The notes: generated by a model from the sequence alone, not told the origin. Counted from the stretch's first letter, positions 1 through 5,596 are shown. The stretch is DNA of 15,034 nt from Candidatus Eiseniibacteriota bacterium (GCA_021414165.1 JAIOPA010000222.1:1-15034); one strand, 5' to 3'. Made by a program: numbers and translations.

Positions 1-196
1 CCTTGTGAGTGGGCAGCACGGTGCCGGCTGCGGGCAGCGGCATGGGACGCTCGCGCCCTTCCTCGCGCTCGCGTTCTCGCTCGGCCTCGGTCTCGGCGTG
101 CACCGGCATGGCCCAGGCGAGCAACGATCCGGTCAACGTGACCCCGACGGCGAATGCGGCAAGGGCGGATCGGCGAGGGAAGCGGGGGCTCAGCAT
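1..196 (-). CDS. Exported protein of unknown function, N-terminal part only (runs off left edge)
   Basis: Reading the minus strand from an ATG at 196-194 gives 65 open codons that run off the left edge. An AGGAG Shine-Dalgarno lies at 205-209, 8 bases upstream, which fixes the start. The visible N-terminus is a textbook signal peptide: an Arg-rich n-region (residues 5-9, PRRS-like), a hydrophobic core at about 11-29 and an AxA-type end (PVHA) near residue 34. A very charged stretch alternating Glu and Arg (about residues 35-50) follows, then a Pro-rich segment. The mature part is therefore secreted or periplasmic. The twin Arg is not followed by a full Tat motif, so Sec export is more likely. 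The gene is divergent from the 776-1393 gene. Family and function cannot be told from this fragment. Confidence 0.72.
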   Translation of the reverse strand, partial: MLSPRFPRRSALAAFAVGVTLTGSLLAWAMPVHAETEAEREREREEGRERPMPLPAAGTVLPTHK

Positions 197-453
197 TGAA
201 GGCGCTCCTGTAAGAAGATGTCCGGCCGCGGGGGCGGCACATCGACGGTGCTGGAATCCGTTCAGAGAATGCGCGACCGATCGCCCAGTTCGCAGGCAGT
301 ACGTTCGATGCACGAGATTCTCCGACCGGAGAGGTCCTCTGAGTCATCGGCAGGGCGGTTTTCCGACCTGAGGACCGGTTTTCGTTCACCCACAGGCGCA
401 CGCCGTTCGGTGGGGGTGAACTTCGCACAAAATGTGATGCCACATGTATCTAG

Positions 454-669
454 GCGGGGGTATCCCGCACTTGTCTAGTAGGCAGCCGAAGCTGTGAGAG
501 GCTTCGGTAAGTAGAGAGAAGAAGCACCTCTAGTCCGGGTCCTTCCAGAGAGAGGGCGGCACTAAAAGGGAAGTCCCCCGGCTTCCCGCCGTCTGCAGCG
601 GCTCCCACCCACGCGCCAGTTCGCTCACGCGAGCTGGCGCGCCGCTGTTTCTGGCGGGGCCTCTCCGCC
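454..669. other. Hairpin-rich intergenic region, possible structured leader
   Basis: The gap 197-775 has no convincing gene. It contains a run of inverted repeats: 454-458 with 464-468 (GCGGG/CCCGC), 486-492 with 501-507 (CCGAAGC/GCTTCGG), 555-560 with 588-593 enclosing 568-573 with 582-587 (GGGAAG/CTTCCC), 612-624 with 629-641 (13 pairs, one of them G-U, 4-base loop), and 653-657 with 665-669. Read on the plus strand, these could form a structured 5' leader for the 776 gene. They could also act as terminators or operators for the divergent gene at the left edge. No obvious -10/-35 pair was found. A few blocks resemble pieces of the cobalamin riboswitch, but the core is incomplete (see findings). 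Confidence 0.45.
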
Positions 670-775
670 CCGGGGGCCCGGTGGCCCACTGGCCCAGCCC
701 GCGCTCGCCCCCCGGCCGCCCGCTAGCCAGACTTGCGTTGGCAGCGGCCCCCGGCTGTGGTCCCATGTGCGACCC

Positions 776-1393
776 ATGCGCCGCCTACCCCCGATCCTGC
801 TGGTGCTCCTGTGCATGCTCTCGCCGCTCGCGGCCTGGGCCATGCCGGTGCTGCGCGCCTCGGCCGATCGGGTGAGTGCTGGCGACGAGCTGGTGATCGA
901 GTGGTCTCAACTTCCGGCCGGCACCCATGAAGTCGAGCTCGAGTTGTCGCTCGATGGCGGTCGCTGGCTACGCATCTCGCCCGAGCTCGAGGCGCGCGAG
1001 GGCCGCTTCGTGTGGACCGTGCCCGCCGGACTCTCGGGCGCGGCGCGCGTGCGACTGCGTTATGGCCGCGACCACGAGGAACACGAGGGCGGTTCATTCG
1101 CGCTGTCGATCACGACCGCGAGCCACGTGGCGAGCCCCGCGCCATCACGCGATGCCGATGAATGGTGGAACGTGGGCGAGCAATCCGCTGCGCCGCGCTC
1201 ACATGGGCTGAACGATGCCCCCAGCCTGACCCCGAGCGTTGCGCAGTACAGCGCGCTGCCCACCGACCCGACGCCTGCGGTTGCGCCGCCCGCACCCGCA
1301 CCGCGGTCCACCCGCGAGCTCACCGAGTCCCGCACGGCATTGCCCCGCGCGCGCGCCTTTGCGCCGCCCCGGAGCACCCCGCTCCGCAACTGA
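776..1393 (+). CDS. Small secreted protein with Ig-like (Kre9/KNH-type) domain and Pro/Ala-rich tail
   Basis: The predicted product has 205 residues. Residues 1-22 form a clear signal peptide (MRRL, a Leu-rich core, AWA cleavage site), so the protein is exported. Residues about 23-115 look like one beta-sandwich domain. The pattern of an 'SAGDELVIEW' strand, then 'LSLDGGRWLRI', then 'G.FVWTVP' and 'ARVRLRYG' resembles the Ig-like N-terminal domain of the Kre9/KNH-type family, also found in bacterial surface proteins. Residues about 120-205 are low-complexity Pro/Ala/Ser/Thr, perhaps a periplasmic or wall-spanning tail. I prefer the ATG at 776 over the in-frame GTG at 767 because it puts Arg-Arg at the very N-terminus; neither has a good Shine-Dalgarno. 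The gene precedes the TonB-dependent receptor on the same strand with a 90-base gap, so the two may share transcription. The function is unknown; a partner or accessory role for the receptor is only a guess. Confidence 0.7.
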   Translation: MRRLPPILLVLLCMLSPLAAWAMPVLRASADRVSAGDELVIEWSQLPAGTHEVELELSLDGGRWLRISPELEAREGRFVWTVPAGLSGAARVRLRYGRDHEEHEGGSFALSITTASHVASPAPSRDADEWWNVGEQSAAPRSHGLNDAPSLTPSVAQYSALPTDPTPAVAPPAPAPRSTRELTESRTALPRARAFAPPRSTPLRN

Positions 1394-1425
1394 TCCACTC
1401 CCGAGACGCCACGACTCCACTTCTT

Positions 1426-1448
1426 GCACGTGTGCCGCGCACACGTGC
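1426..1448. repeat. Perfect 23-base inverted repeat upstream of the TonB receptor
   Basis: GCACGTGTGC, a CGC centre, then GCACACGTGC: two 10-base arms with perfect dyad symmetry. It ends 35 bases before the receptor's GTG start and begins 32 bases after the stop of the preceding gene. It could be a dimeric repressor operator controlling the receptor. As RNA it is a 10-pair hairpin with a 3-base loop, followed by a weakly U-rich run (TTCGTTTCTC, 1457-1466), which could attenuate transcription between the two genes. Confidence 0.6.
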
Positions 1449-1483
1449 TGCGTGCGTTCGTTTCTCAACCGGGAGTACCTCCA

Positions 1484-3547
1484 GTGTTCAACAGCTTGCT
1501 CGTTTCACTGCTCATGGCCAGCAACCAGGCCAGCAGCAAGACCGATACGCTCGTCGTGCCCATGAAGGAGATCGTCGTGAGTGGCTCGCGTGTGCGCGAG
1601 TCGCTGCAGCGCACTCCGGCTTCGGTGAGCGTGGTGAACAAGTCGCAGTTCGCGAATGGCCGCGCGATCGGCCTGGACGACCTGCTGGGCGGAGTGCCTG
1701 GCGTGCTCGTGCAGAGCCGCGGCGGTGCGCAGGACGTGCGCATCACCATCCGCGGCTACGGTGCGCGCGGAAATGGTGAGCGCTCGAACGCCGGCAGCAT
1801 GCGCGGCATCCGGGTGTTGTCCGACGGCATCCCGGTGTCCGAGCCCGATGGCCGCACGAGTCTCGATCTCGTGGATGTGGGTACGGTCGATCAGGTCGAG
1901 GTCGCCCGCAGCAACGTGTCGGCGCAGTACGGCAACGCCTCGGGCGGTGTCGTGAACCTGCGCACGAACCTCGACTTCGACAAGGGCTTCGTGCGCGTGG
2001 AGGAGTCAGGCGGCTCGTTCGGTCTGCGCCGCGACCAGGTCACGTTCGGGTTCACCGCCGGCCGCGGCCGTGGCGTGCTGTCGGGCAGCAACACCACCTA
2101 CGACGGCTGGCGCCAGCATAGCAACAGCAAGTCGGCGCAGTTGCACGCGCGCTTCATGGTGCCGCTGAGCGAGAACAACAACGACCGGCTCACGCTCATC
2201 AGTGACTTCGCCAACAACCTGATCCGGTTCCCGGGGCCGCTCACGGGCGCTGAACTCGCGGCCGATCCGCAGGCGGCAGGCCCGGCCTATGTGGCGCGCG
2301 ATGAACGCCGCTTCAATCGCATTGGTCGCATGGCCGCCACGCTCGAGCACGCGTTCACCGAGCATCAGGACCTGTCCGTGAGCCTGTTCGCCGAACCCAA
2401 GGCGTTGCAGCGTTCGGAGCGTGCGCGGTATCGCGACTTCACACGCATGCATGTGGGCGGCAATGCCGTGTGGAGTCTGGAACACACGTTCCGTGACGGG
2501 CTGGTGGGCCGCACCTCGGCAGGCGCGGACCAGGCGCTGCAGGACGGCAGCATCCTGTTCTGGAACGTGCTGCCCGATGGCACGCGCGGCACCACGATCC
2601 GCGCCAACAAGCGCGAGGGCGCTTACAGCACGGGTGGCTTCGTGCAGCAGTCGTTCACGTTCAACGACCACTGGGCGGTGCAGGGCGCCCTGCGCTACGA
2701 CAACCTCTGGTACATCTCCGAGGACTTCATCACGCCGGCGCTCGATGCACAGAAGCGCTTCACGCGGCTCACGCCCAAGGTGAGCGTGAGCCTGTTCTCG
2801 GGCGCGCACACGGTGTTCGCGGCATTGGGTGGTGGTGTGGAGGCACCGGCGTTCAACGAGATCGACCCGCCGCCGCCGTTCGATGTGACCACGTCGTTCA
2901 ATCCGTTCCTCAAGGCGATGCACTCGCGCACCTATGAGATCGGCGCGCGAGGCTCCATCACCAACAGTCTCGGCGCGTGGCGCTACGACGCCGCGCTCTT
3001 CCAGATCGACACCGACAACGACATCGTGCCGTTCGCCGGTGGCGCGTACTTCTTCACCGCCGGCAAGTCGCGCCGCCAGGGCTTTGAAGCGGGCTTGAAC
3101 TGGCGCGTGAACGACCGGCTCGCGCTGCGCGGCACGGGCAACCTGTCGAAGAACGAGTACGTGGACTACGTGAACGACCTGGGCGACTTCGGCGGCAAGG
3201 ACATGCCGGGTCTGCCCAAGGTCTCGTGGACCGCGGGTGCGCGCGTGTCGTTGCCGCAGGGCGTGGGCGTTGATGTGAGCACCGAGGGTATGAGCAAGGT
3301 GTTCGCCGACGATGCGAACTCGGCCGCGACGTTCGGCTATGGGCTCGTGAACGCCTCGATCGACTACACGGCTCGCCTGAACGGCGCGAAGGTGCGTGCG
3401 TTCGTGTCGGGCCACAACCTGCTCGACAAGGAACACATCGCTTCGGTGTTCATCAATCCGATCAGCGATACGCCGGGTGGCCCGTTGCGCTACCTCGAGC
3501 CGGGGCTGCCGCGCTCGTTCAATCTGGGCATCACGGTCACGCGCTAG
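1484..3547 (+). CDS. TonB-dependent outer-membrane receptor, FecA/BtuB-like
   Basis: The product has 687 residues and is an outer-membrane gated beta-barrel importing a siderophore, metal chelate or cobalamin-type ligand with energy from TonB-ExbBD. A GTG start at 1484 is chosen because GGGAG at 1471-1475 sits 8 bases upstream; in-frame codons back to 1424 lack such a site. Residues 21-26 (DTLVVP) are a TonB box, nearly that of E. coli BtuB. The plug spans about 30-165, with 'LLGGVPGVLVQSRGGA', 'ITIRGYGARG', 'RVLSDGIPVSEPDGRTSLDLVD', 'VEVARSNVSAQYGN' and 'GGVVNLRT', the FecA-type pattern. The rest is a barrel of alternating strands ending in 'LEPGLPRSFNLGITVTR', a normal C-terminal signature but without a terminal Phe. 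The N-terminus (MFNSLLVSLLMAS) is a short hydrophobic export signal without basic residues, which is odd. No carboxypeptidase-like N-terminal domain is present. The ligand cannot be read from the sequence. Confidence 0.93.
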   Translation: MFNSLLVSLLMASNQASSKTDTLVVPMKEIVVSGSRVRESLQRTPASVSVVNKSQFANGRAIGLDDLLGGVPGVLVQSRGGAQDVRITIRGYGARGNGERSNAGSMRGIRVLSDGIPVSEPDGRTSLDLVDVGTVDQVEVARSNVSAQYGNASGGVVNLRTNLDFDKGFVRVEESGGSFGLRRDQVTFGFTAGRGRGVLSGSNTTYDGWRQHSNSKSAQLHARFMVPLSENNNDRLTLISDFANNLIRFPGPLTGAELAADPQAAGPAYVARDERRFNRIGRMAATLEHAFTEHQDLSVSLFAEPKALQRSERARYRDFTRMHVGGNAVWSLEHTFRDGLVGRTSAGADQALQDGSILFWNVLPDGTRGTTIRANKREGAYSTGGFVQQSFTFNDHWAVQGALRYDNLWYISEDFITPALDAQKRFTRLTPKVSVSLFSGAHTVFAALGGGVEAPAFNEIDPPPPFDVTTSFNPFLKAMHSRTYEIGARGSITNSLGAWRYDAALFQIDTDNDIVPFAGGAYFFTAGKSRRQGFEAGLNWRVNDRLALRGTGNLSKNEYVDYVNDLGDFGGKDMPGLPKVSWTAGARVSLPQGVGVDVSTEGMSKVFADDANSAATFGYGLVNASIDYTARLNGAKVRAFVSGHNLLDKEHIASVFINPISDTPGGPLRYLEPGLPRSFNLGITVTR

Positions 3548-3580
3548 CGTCCACGCATCGCTCGACGCGACGCGACAACA

Positions 3581-3621
3581 ACACGAAGGGGTGGGCCGTC
3601 ATGGCCCACCCCTTGTGTTTT
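3581..3621 (+). terminator. Rho-independent terminator of the TonB receptor gene
   Basis: AAGGGGTGGGCC (3586-3597) pairs perfectly with GGCCCACCCCTT (3603-3614) around a 5-base loop. ACAC at 3581-3584 and GTGT at 3615-3618 extend the stem past one bulged G. A TTTT run follows at 3618-3621. It begins 34 bases after the receptor stop codon. Confidence 0.92.
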
Positions 3622-4091
3622 CCCGCGGACCCGGCGGTCAACGCGCGCGGCGCTTCAGGTGATCGGCCCCCGATGAACGATCCCCTCCGCTGCCCGCGGC
3701 TGCCGTCGGGTCCACGGTATTGCGTGTGTTCCTCGTGATGCGGAGCCTCGTTCGCATGTGTCGTGACGGCGAGGCCCAGAAGCTCCGGTGACTCTCCGCC
3801 GCCCGGCGCGGCCTGGACGTTCCCTCGGGTCGGCCCCCGATTGCGACCTCCGGGAGGTCGGCCAGTCCGTCGCCAGGTGGCGGCTGGAGCGTTGCGGCTC
3901 CGGGGATTCACTAGAGCAACCCCGGGGCCAACGACGCTCGGTCCCTTGGTCAGGCCGGAGAAGGGCTGGAATCCTTGGATCCTGTGGGATCCTCCGCTGA
4001 GCCCCGCTCACCCGGGCACCCATCGTGTCGACCTCTGCCCGTCATCGACGTCGGGTGCTGGACACACCCGACCAGGCCAGGGAGCGCCGGG
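3622..4091. other. Gene-free region upstream of lexA with four consecutive hairpins; possible structured RNA
   Basis: No open frame here has recognisable protein character. Between 3845 and 3992 there are four back-to-back inverted repeats. A: GACCTC 3845-3850 with GAGGTC 3854-3859. B: CCAG 3862-3865 with CTGG 3884-3887, enclosing CGCCA 3871-3875 with TGGCG 3878-3882. C: CGTTG 3890-3894 and GCTCCGGGG 3897-3905 pairing with CCCCGGGGC 3920-3928 and CAACG 3929-3933, leaving a 14-base loop and a 2-base bulge. D: GGATCC 3977-3982 with GGATCC 3987-3992. This looks like a non-coding RNA or leader, but it matches no family I can recognise: there is no RNase P, tmRNA, SRP or 6S signature. The strand is not established. 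Confidence 0.4.
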
Positions 4092-4139
4092 CTACTGCAC
4101 ACATTTATAGTGTTGACACGGTGCACGCCTGTGCAGTAG
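4092..4139. repeat. 10-base inverted repeat pair bracketing the lexA -35 region
   Basis: CTACTGCACA (4092-4101) and TGTGCAGTAG (4130-4139) are exact reverse complements separated by 28 bases. Both contain the TGCAC half-site of the LexA box. The right copy is the right half of the full palindrome at 4122-4135; the left copy is a solitary half-site. Together they could hold two LexA dimers or one dimer plus an auxiliary half-site upstream of the promoter. Confidence 0.55.
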
Positions 4140-4142
4140 GGT
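4113..4142 (+). promoter_or_regulatory. lexA promoter (sigma70-type)
   Basis: A perfect -35 TTGACA at 4113-4118 is followed after 18 bases by TAGGGT at 4137-4142, a poor -10 (3 of 6 bases). The long spacer and weak -10 are partly offset by the consensus -35. The LexA palindrome fills the spacer, so bound LexA would exclude RNA polymerase. A second -10-like hexamer, TATAGT at 4106-4111, has no matching -35. Confidence 0.6.
4122..4135. promoter_or_regulatory. LexA operator (SOS box), TGCAC-N4-GTGCA type
   Basis: TGCACGCCTGTGCA is a perfect 5+5 dyad around 4 bases, between the -35 and -10 of lexA and 59 bases before its ATG. It fits the TGCNC-N4-GTGCA motif that I recall as described for Fibrobacter succinogenes LexA. 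It does not fit the enterobacterial CTGT-N8-ACAG, Gram-positive CGAAC-N4-GTTCG or alphaproteobacterial GTTC-N7-GTTC boxes. Autoregulation of lexA is the expected use. Confidence 0.75.
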
Positions 4143-4194
4143 CATTCCCGTGGTTGGCCCGTAGTAGCAGATCCCCTCCGAGAAGGAACTCGAG

Positions 4195-4809
4195 ATGCTC
4201 AACGAACGCGCCCGAGAGATCTACTCCTTCATCCAGCGCTACCGCCGCGAGAACGGCTCAGCGCCGACGATCCGTGAGATCGGCCGGCAGTTCGAGATCT
4301 CCTCCACGAACGGCGTCCGGTACTACCTCAATCTGCTCGAGAAGGCGGGGCACATCACCCGCACGGGCGGCATCTCCCGAGGCATCGGACCGTCCACCGA
4401 CACGGCCACCGCCACTGCGGGCATCCCGCTGCTCGGTACGGTCGCAGCCGGCTCGCCGATCAACGCGGAAGAGAACTGGAACGGCACCCTCGATATCGGC
4501 GACATGTTCGGCCAGACCGAGAACCTGTTCGCGCTCGCGGTGCGCGGCGACAGCATGATCGACGCCGGCATCCTCCAGGGCGATTACGTCATCGTGCAGA
4601 AGCAGGACACCGCGCGCGCGGGCGAGATCGTCGTGGCGTGCCTCGAGTCCGAGGCCACGGTCAAGTACTACCAGCCGCATGGCGATCGCATCGAACTCAT
4701 CGCCGCCAACGAGAAGTACGATCCCATCGTCGTCACGCCCGATGCCGACTTCCGCATCCTCGGCACCGTGCGCGGAGTCATCCGCAGCGTCATCGGCCGC
4801 GGCAAGTAA
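4195..4809 (+). CDS. lexA: LexA repressor, SOS regulator with S24 autoprotease
   Basis: The product has 204 residues, the normal length. LexA is a cytoplasmic dimeric repressor of DNA-damage genes; RecA filaments trigger its self-cleavage. Residues 1-65 are the winged-helix DNA-binding domain ('LNERAREIYSFIQRY', 'PTIREIG', 'SSTNGVRYYLNLLEKAGHI'). The cleavage site is Ala85-Gly86 in GTVAAGSP. The catalytic dyad is Ser120 (RGDSMIDAGI) and Lys157 (ATVKYY). The C-terminal domain is complete to 'RILGTVRGVIRSVIG'. The start is set by AAGGA at 4183-4187, 7 bases before the ATG. Recognition-helix residues (S36 S37 T38 N39 G40) differ from the E. coli series, in keeping with the non-enterobacterial operator found in its own promoter. 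It is transcribed alone: a terminator follows 12 bases after the stop. Confidence 0.97.
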   Translation: MLNERAREIYSFIQRYRRENGSAPTIREIGRQFEISSTNGVRYYLNLLEKAGHITRTGGISRGIGPSTDTATATAGIPLLGTVAAGSPINAEENWNGTLDIGDMFGQTENLFALAVRGDSMIDAGILQGDYVIVQKQDTARAGEIVVACLESEATVKYYQPHGDRIELIAANEKYDPIVVTPDADFRILGTVRGVIRSVIGRGK

Positions 4810-4821
4810 CTCGTCGTCTCC

Positions 4822-4850
4822 AACGGGAGCGTTCGCGCTCCCGTTTTTCT
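4822..4850 (+). terminator. Rho-independent terminator of lexA
   Basis: AACGGGAGCG (4822-4831), a TTCG tetraloop, CGCTCCCGTT (4836-4845), then a T-rich tail to 4850. The stem is perfect and the UUCG loop very stable. It ends only 50 bases before the GTG of the next gene, so that gene needs its own promoter or readthrough. Confidence 0.93.
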
Positions 4851-4862
4851 TCACCCCTCAGT

Positions 4863-4876
4863 TGCACATTTGTTCA
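4863..4876. promoter_or_regulatory. Possible second LexA operator, upstream of the transposase-like gene
   Basis: TGCAC-ATTT-GTTCA matches the lexA operator TGCAC-N4-GTGCA at 9 of 10 fixed positions (T for G in the right arm). It lies between the lexA terminator and the Shine-Dalgarno at 4888-4893. A poor -35/-10 pair (TTCACC 4850-4855, TTCACT 4873-4878, spacer 17) would overlap it. This suggests SOS control of the next gene; the call rests on one near-match. Confidence 0.4.
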
Positions 4877-4900
4877 CTGGTCCCCGCAGGAGGAATCACC

Positions 4901-5398
4901 GTGGAAACGAATCTGGCTCTCCCGGTCCAGCAGGCTCTCATGCAGCGTTGGGAGCCCCTCTATCGCAGTCAGCTCCACTATCTCGTCACGTGGAGCACGC
5001 GGGGACGTCGTCCGGTGTTGAAGCAGCGGCACATCGATGCGATCCATGCGCTCGTGCGCACGGCGTGCGAAGACCGCGACTTCGGTCTGGTCGAGGTCGT
5101 GGCCGGCACCGATCACGTGCACGTGCTGTTCGGTCTCAAGCCGGCGCAGAGCGTGGCGAGCGCAGTGCGCGAACTCAAGGGCCGCACCACCATGGCGCTG
5201 CTCGAGAAGTTCCCCGAGCTGCGTGTGTGGCTGCGCGGCAACCTGGTGTGGGACGAGCGCTATGCGGTCGAGACGGTGAGCCCGCTGCGCGTGGAGCGGG
5301 TGAGCGACCGCCTCAAGAGCACGCACCGTTCGCTGTTCGAACTCGACCTGCCGCAGGGCGAGCTCAACGAGCGCGAGGACTGGGCCGCCGCCAGCTGA
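4901..5398 (+). CDS. IS200/REP-type (Y1, HUH) transposase-like protein, catalytic Tyr missing; probably domesticated
   Basis: The product has 165 residues. A GTG start at 4901 is set by a perfect AGGAGG at 4888-4893, 7 bases upstream. The fold is Y1_Tnp (IS200/TnpA-REP): 'LHYLVTWSTRGRRPVL' at 26-40, the HUH metal motif in 'GTDHVHVLFGLKP' with His72 and His74, 'ELKGRTT' at 91-97, and 'LVWDERYAVETVS' at 115-127. Active members carry the catalytic Tyr in the next helix, in a V..YI..Q context. Here that helix reads 'VERVSDRLKST' (131-141), with Arg137 at the expected place, and the last Tyr in the protein is Tyr121. DNA nicking by the usual chemistry is therefore unlikely; hairpin or ssDNA binding may remain. 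Base use is like its neighbours and no transposon ends are seen, arguing for long residence. A LexA-box-like site precedes the gene and three hairpins follow it. Its role is unknown; regulation or repair of hairpin DNA is speculation. Confidence 0.8.
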   Translation: METNLALPVQQALMQRWEPLYRSQLHYLVTWSTRGRRPVLKQRHIDAIHALVRTACEDRDFGLVEVVAGTDHVHVLFGLKPAQSVASAVRELKGRTTMALLEKFPELRVWLRGNLVWDERYAVETVSPLRVERVSDRLKSTHRSLFELDLPQGELNEREDWAAAS

Positions 5399-5407
5399 TC
5401 ACATCCG

Positions 5408-5457
5408 GTCGGTCGCGACGCGCATCGCGGATACACACCTTGGTCGTCGCGACCGAC
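5408..5457. repeat. Inverted repeat 1 downstream of the transposase-like gene
   Basis: GTCGGTCGCGACG (5408-5420) and CGTCGCGACCGAC (5445-5457) are exact 13-base reverse complements around a 24-base centre, starting 9 bases after the stop codon at 5398. There is no T-run after it, so it is not a typical terminator. It may be a binding hairpin for the upstream protein or a transcript-stabilising stem. Confidence 0.7.
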
Positions 5458-5466
5458 AGAAGTTGC

Positions 5467-5532
5467 TTCACAGCTTGAGCACCGCCTGCACCTCATCGAG
5501 CCATCCACCTGTGCGGTGACTCACGCTGTGAA
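5467..5532. repeat. Inverted repeat 2, long imperfect stem
   Basis: TTCACAGC (5467-5474), GAG (5477-5479) and CACCGC (5480-5485) pair with GCGGTG (5513-5518), CTC (5520-5522) and GCTGTGAA (5525-5532). This gives 17 pairs broken by a small internal loop and one bulged A, with a 27-base terminal loop. No gene or T-run accompanies it. Confidence 0.6.
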
Positions 5533-5551
5533 TGCCTCCTCGGTACAAAGC

Positions 5552-5596
5552 AGGCCCGCTGTGCTCCCGGTCATCGACCGTCGGCGCAGCGGGCCT
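5552..5596 (-). terminator. Inverted repeat 3, likely ribA terminator (possibly bidirectional)
   Basis: AGGCCCGCTG (5552-5561) pairs exactly with CAGCGGGCCT (5587-5596). Inside it CGGTC (5568-5572) pairs with GACCG (5576-5580). It lies between convergent genes, 48 bases beyond the ribA stop. On the minus strand the stem is followed by GCTTTGT, a weak T-run, so ribA termination is the better guess. The plus-strand side (TCGTACTTCG) is poorer. Confidence 0.55.

Noticed and set aside
555..570. T-box antiterminator (GGGCGGCAC resembling GGGTGGnACCGCG)
   Set aside because: Only part of the T-box sequence is present, there is no terminator/antiterminator alternative, and the downstream gene is not amino-acid or tRNA related.
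2006..3436. 476-codon open frame on the minus strand opposite the TonB receptor
   Set aside because: Its product is a His/Arg/Val/Ala-rich string with no domain. It is the antisense shadow of a clear receptor gene in GC-rich DNA.
3760..4020. RNase P, tmRNA, SRP or 6S RNA in the hairpin cluster
   Set aside because: The diagnostic sequences (GGAAAGTCCGGGC, a tRNA-like CCA end, the SRP GGAAG loop, or long end-to-end pairing for 6S) are not present.
3655..4023. 122-codon minus-strand and 115-codon plus-strand frames in the gap before lexA
   Set aside because: Neither has a Shine-Dalgarno, domain or plausible composition, and both cross the hairpin cluster.
4901..5398. Intact IS200/IS605 insertion sequence
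   Set aside because: The catalytic Tyr is absent, no tnpB or transposon ends are seen, and base use matches the neighbours.
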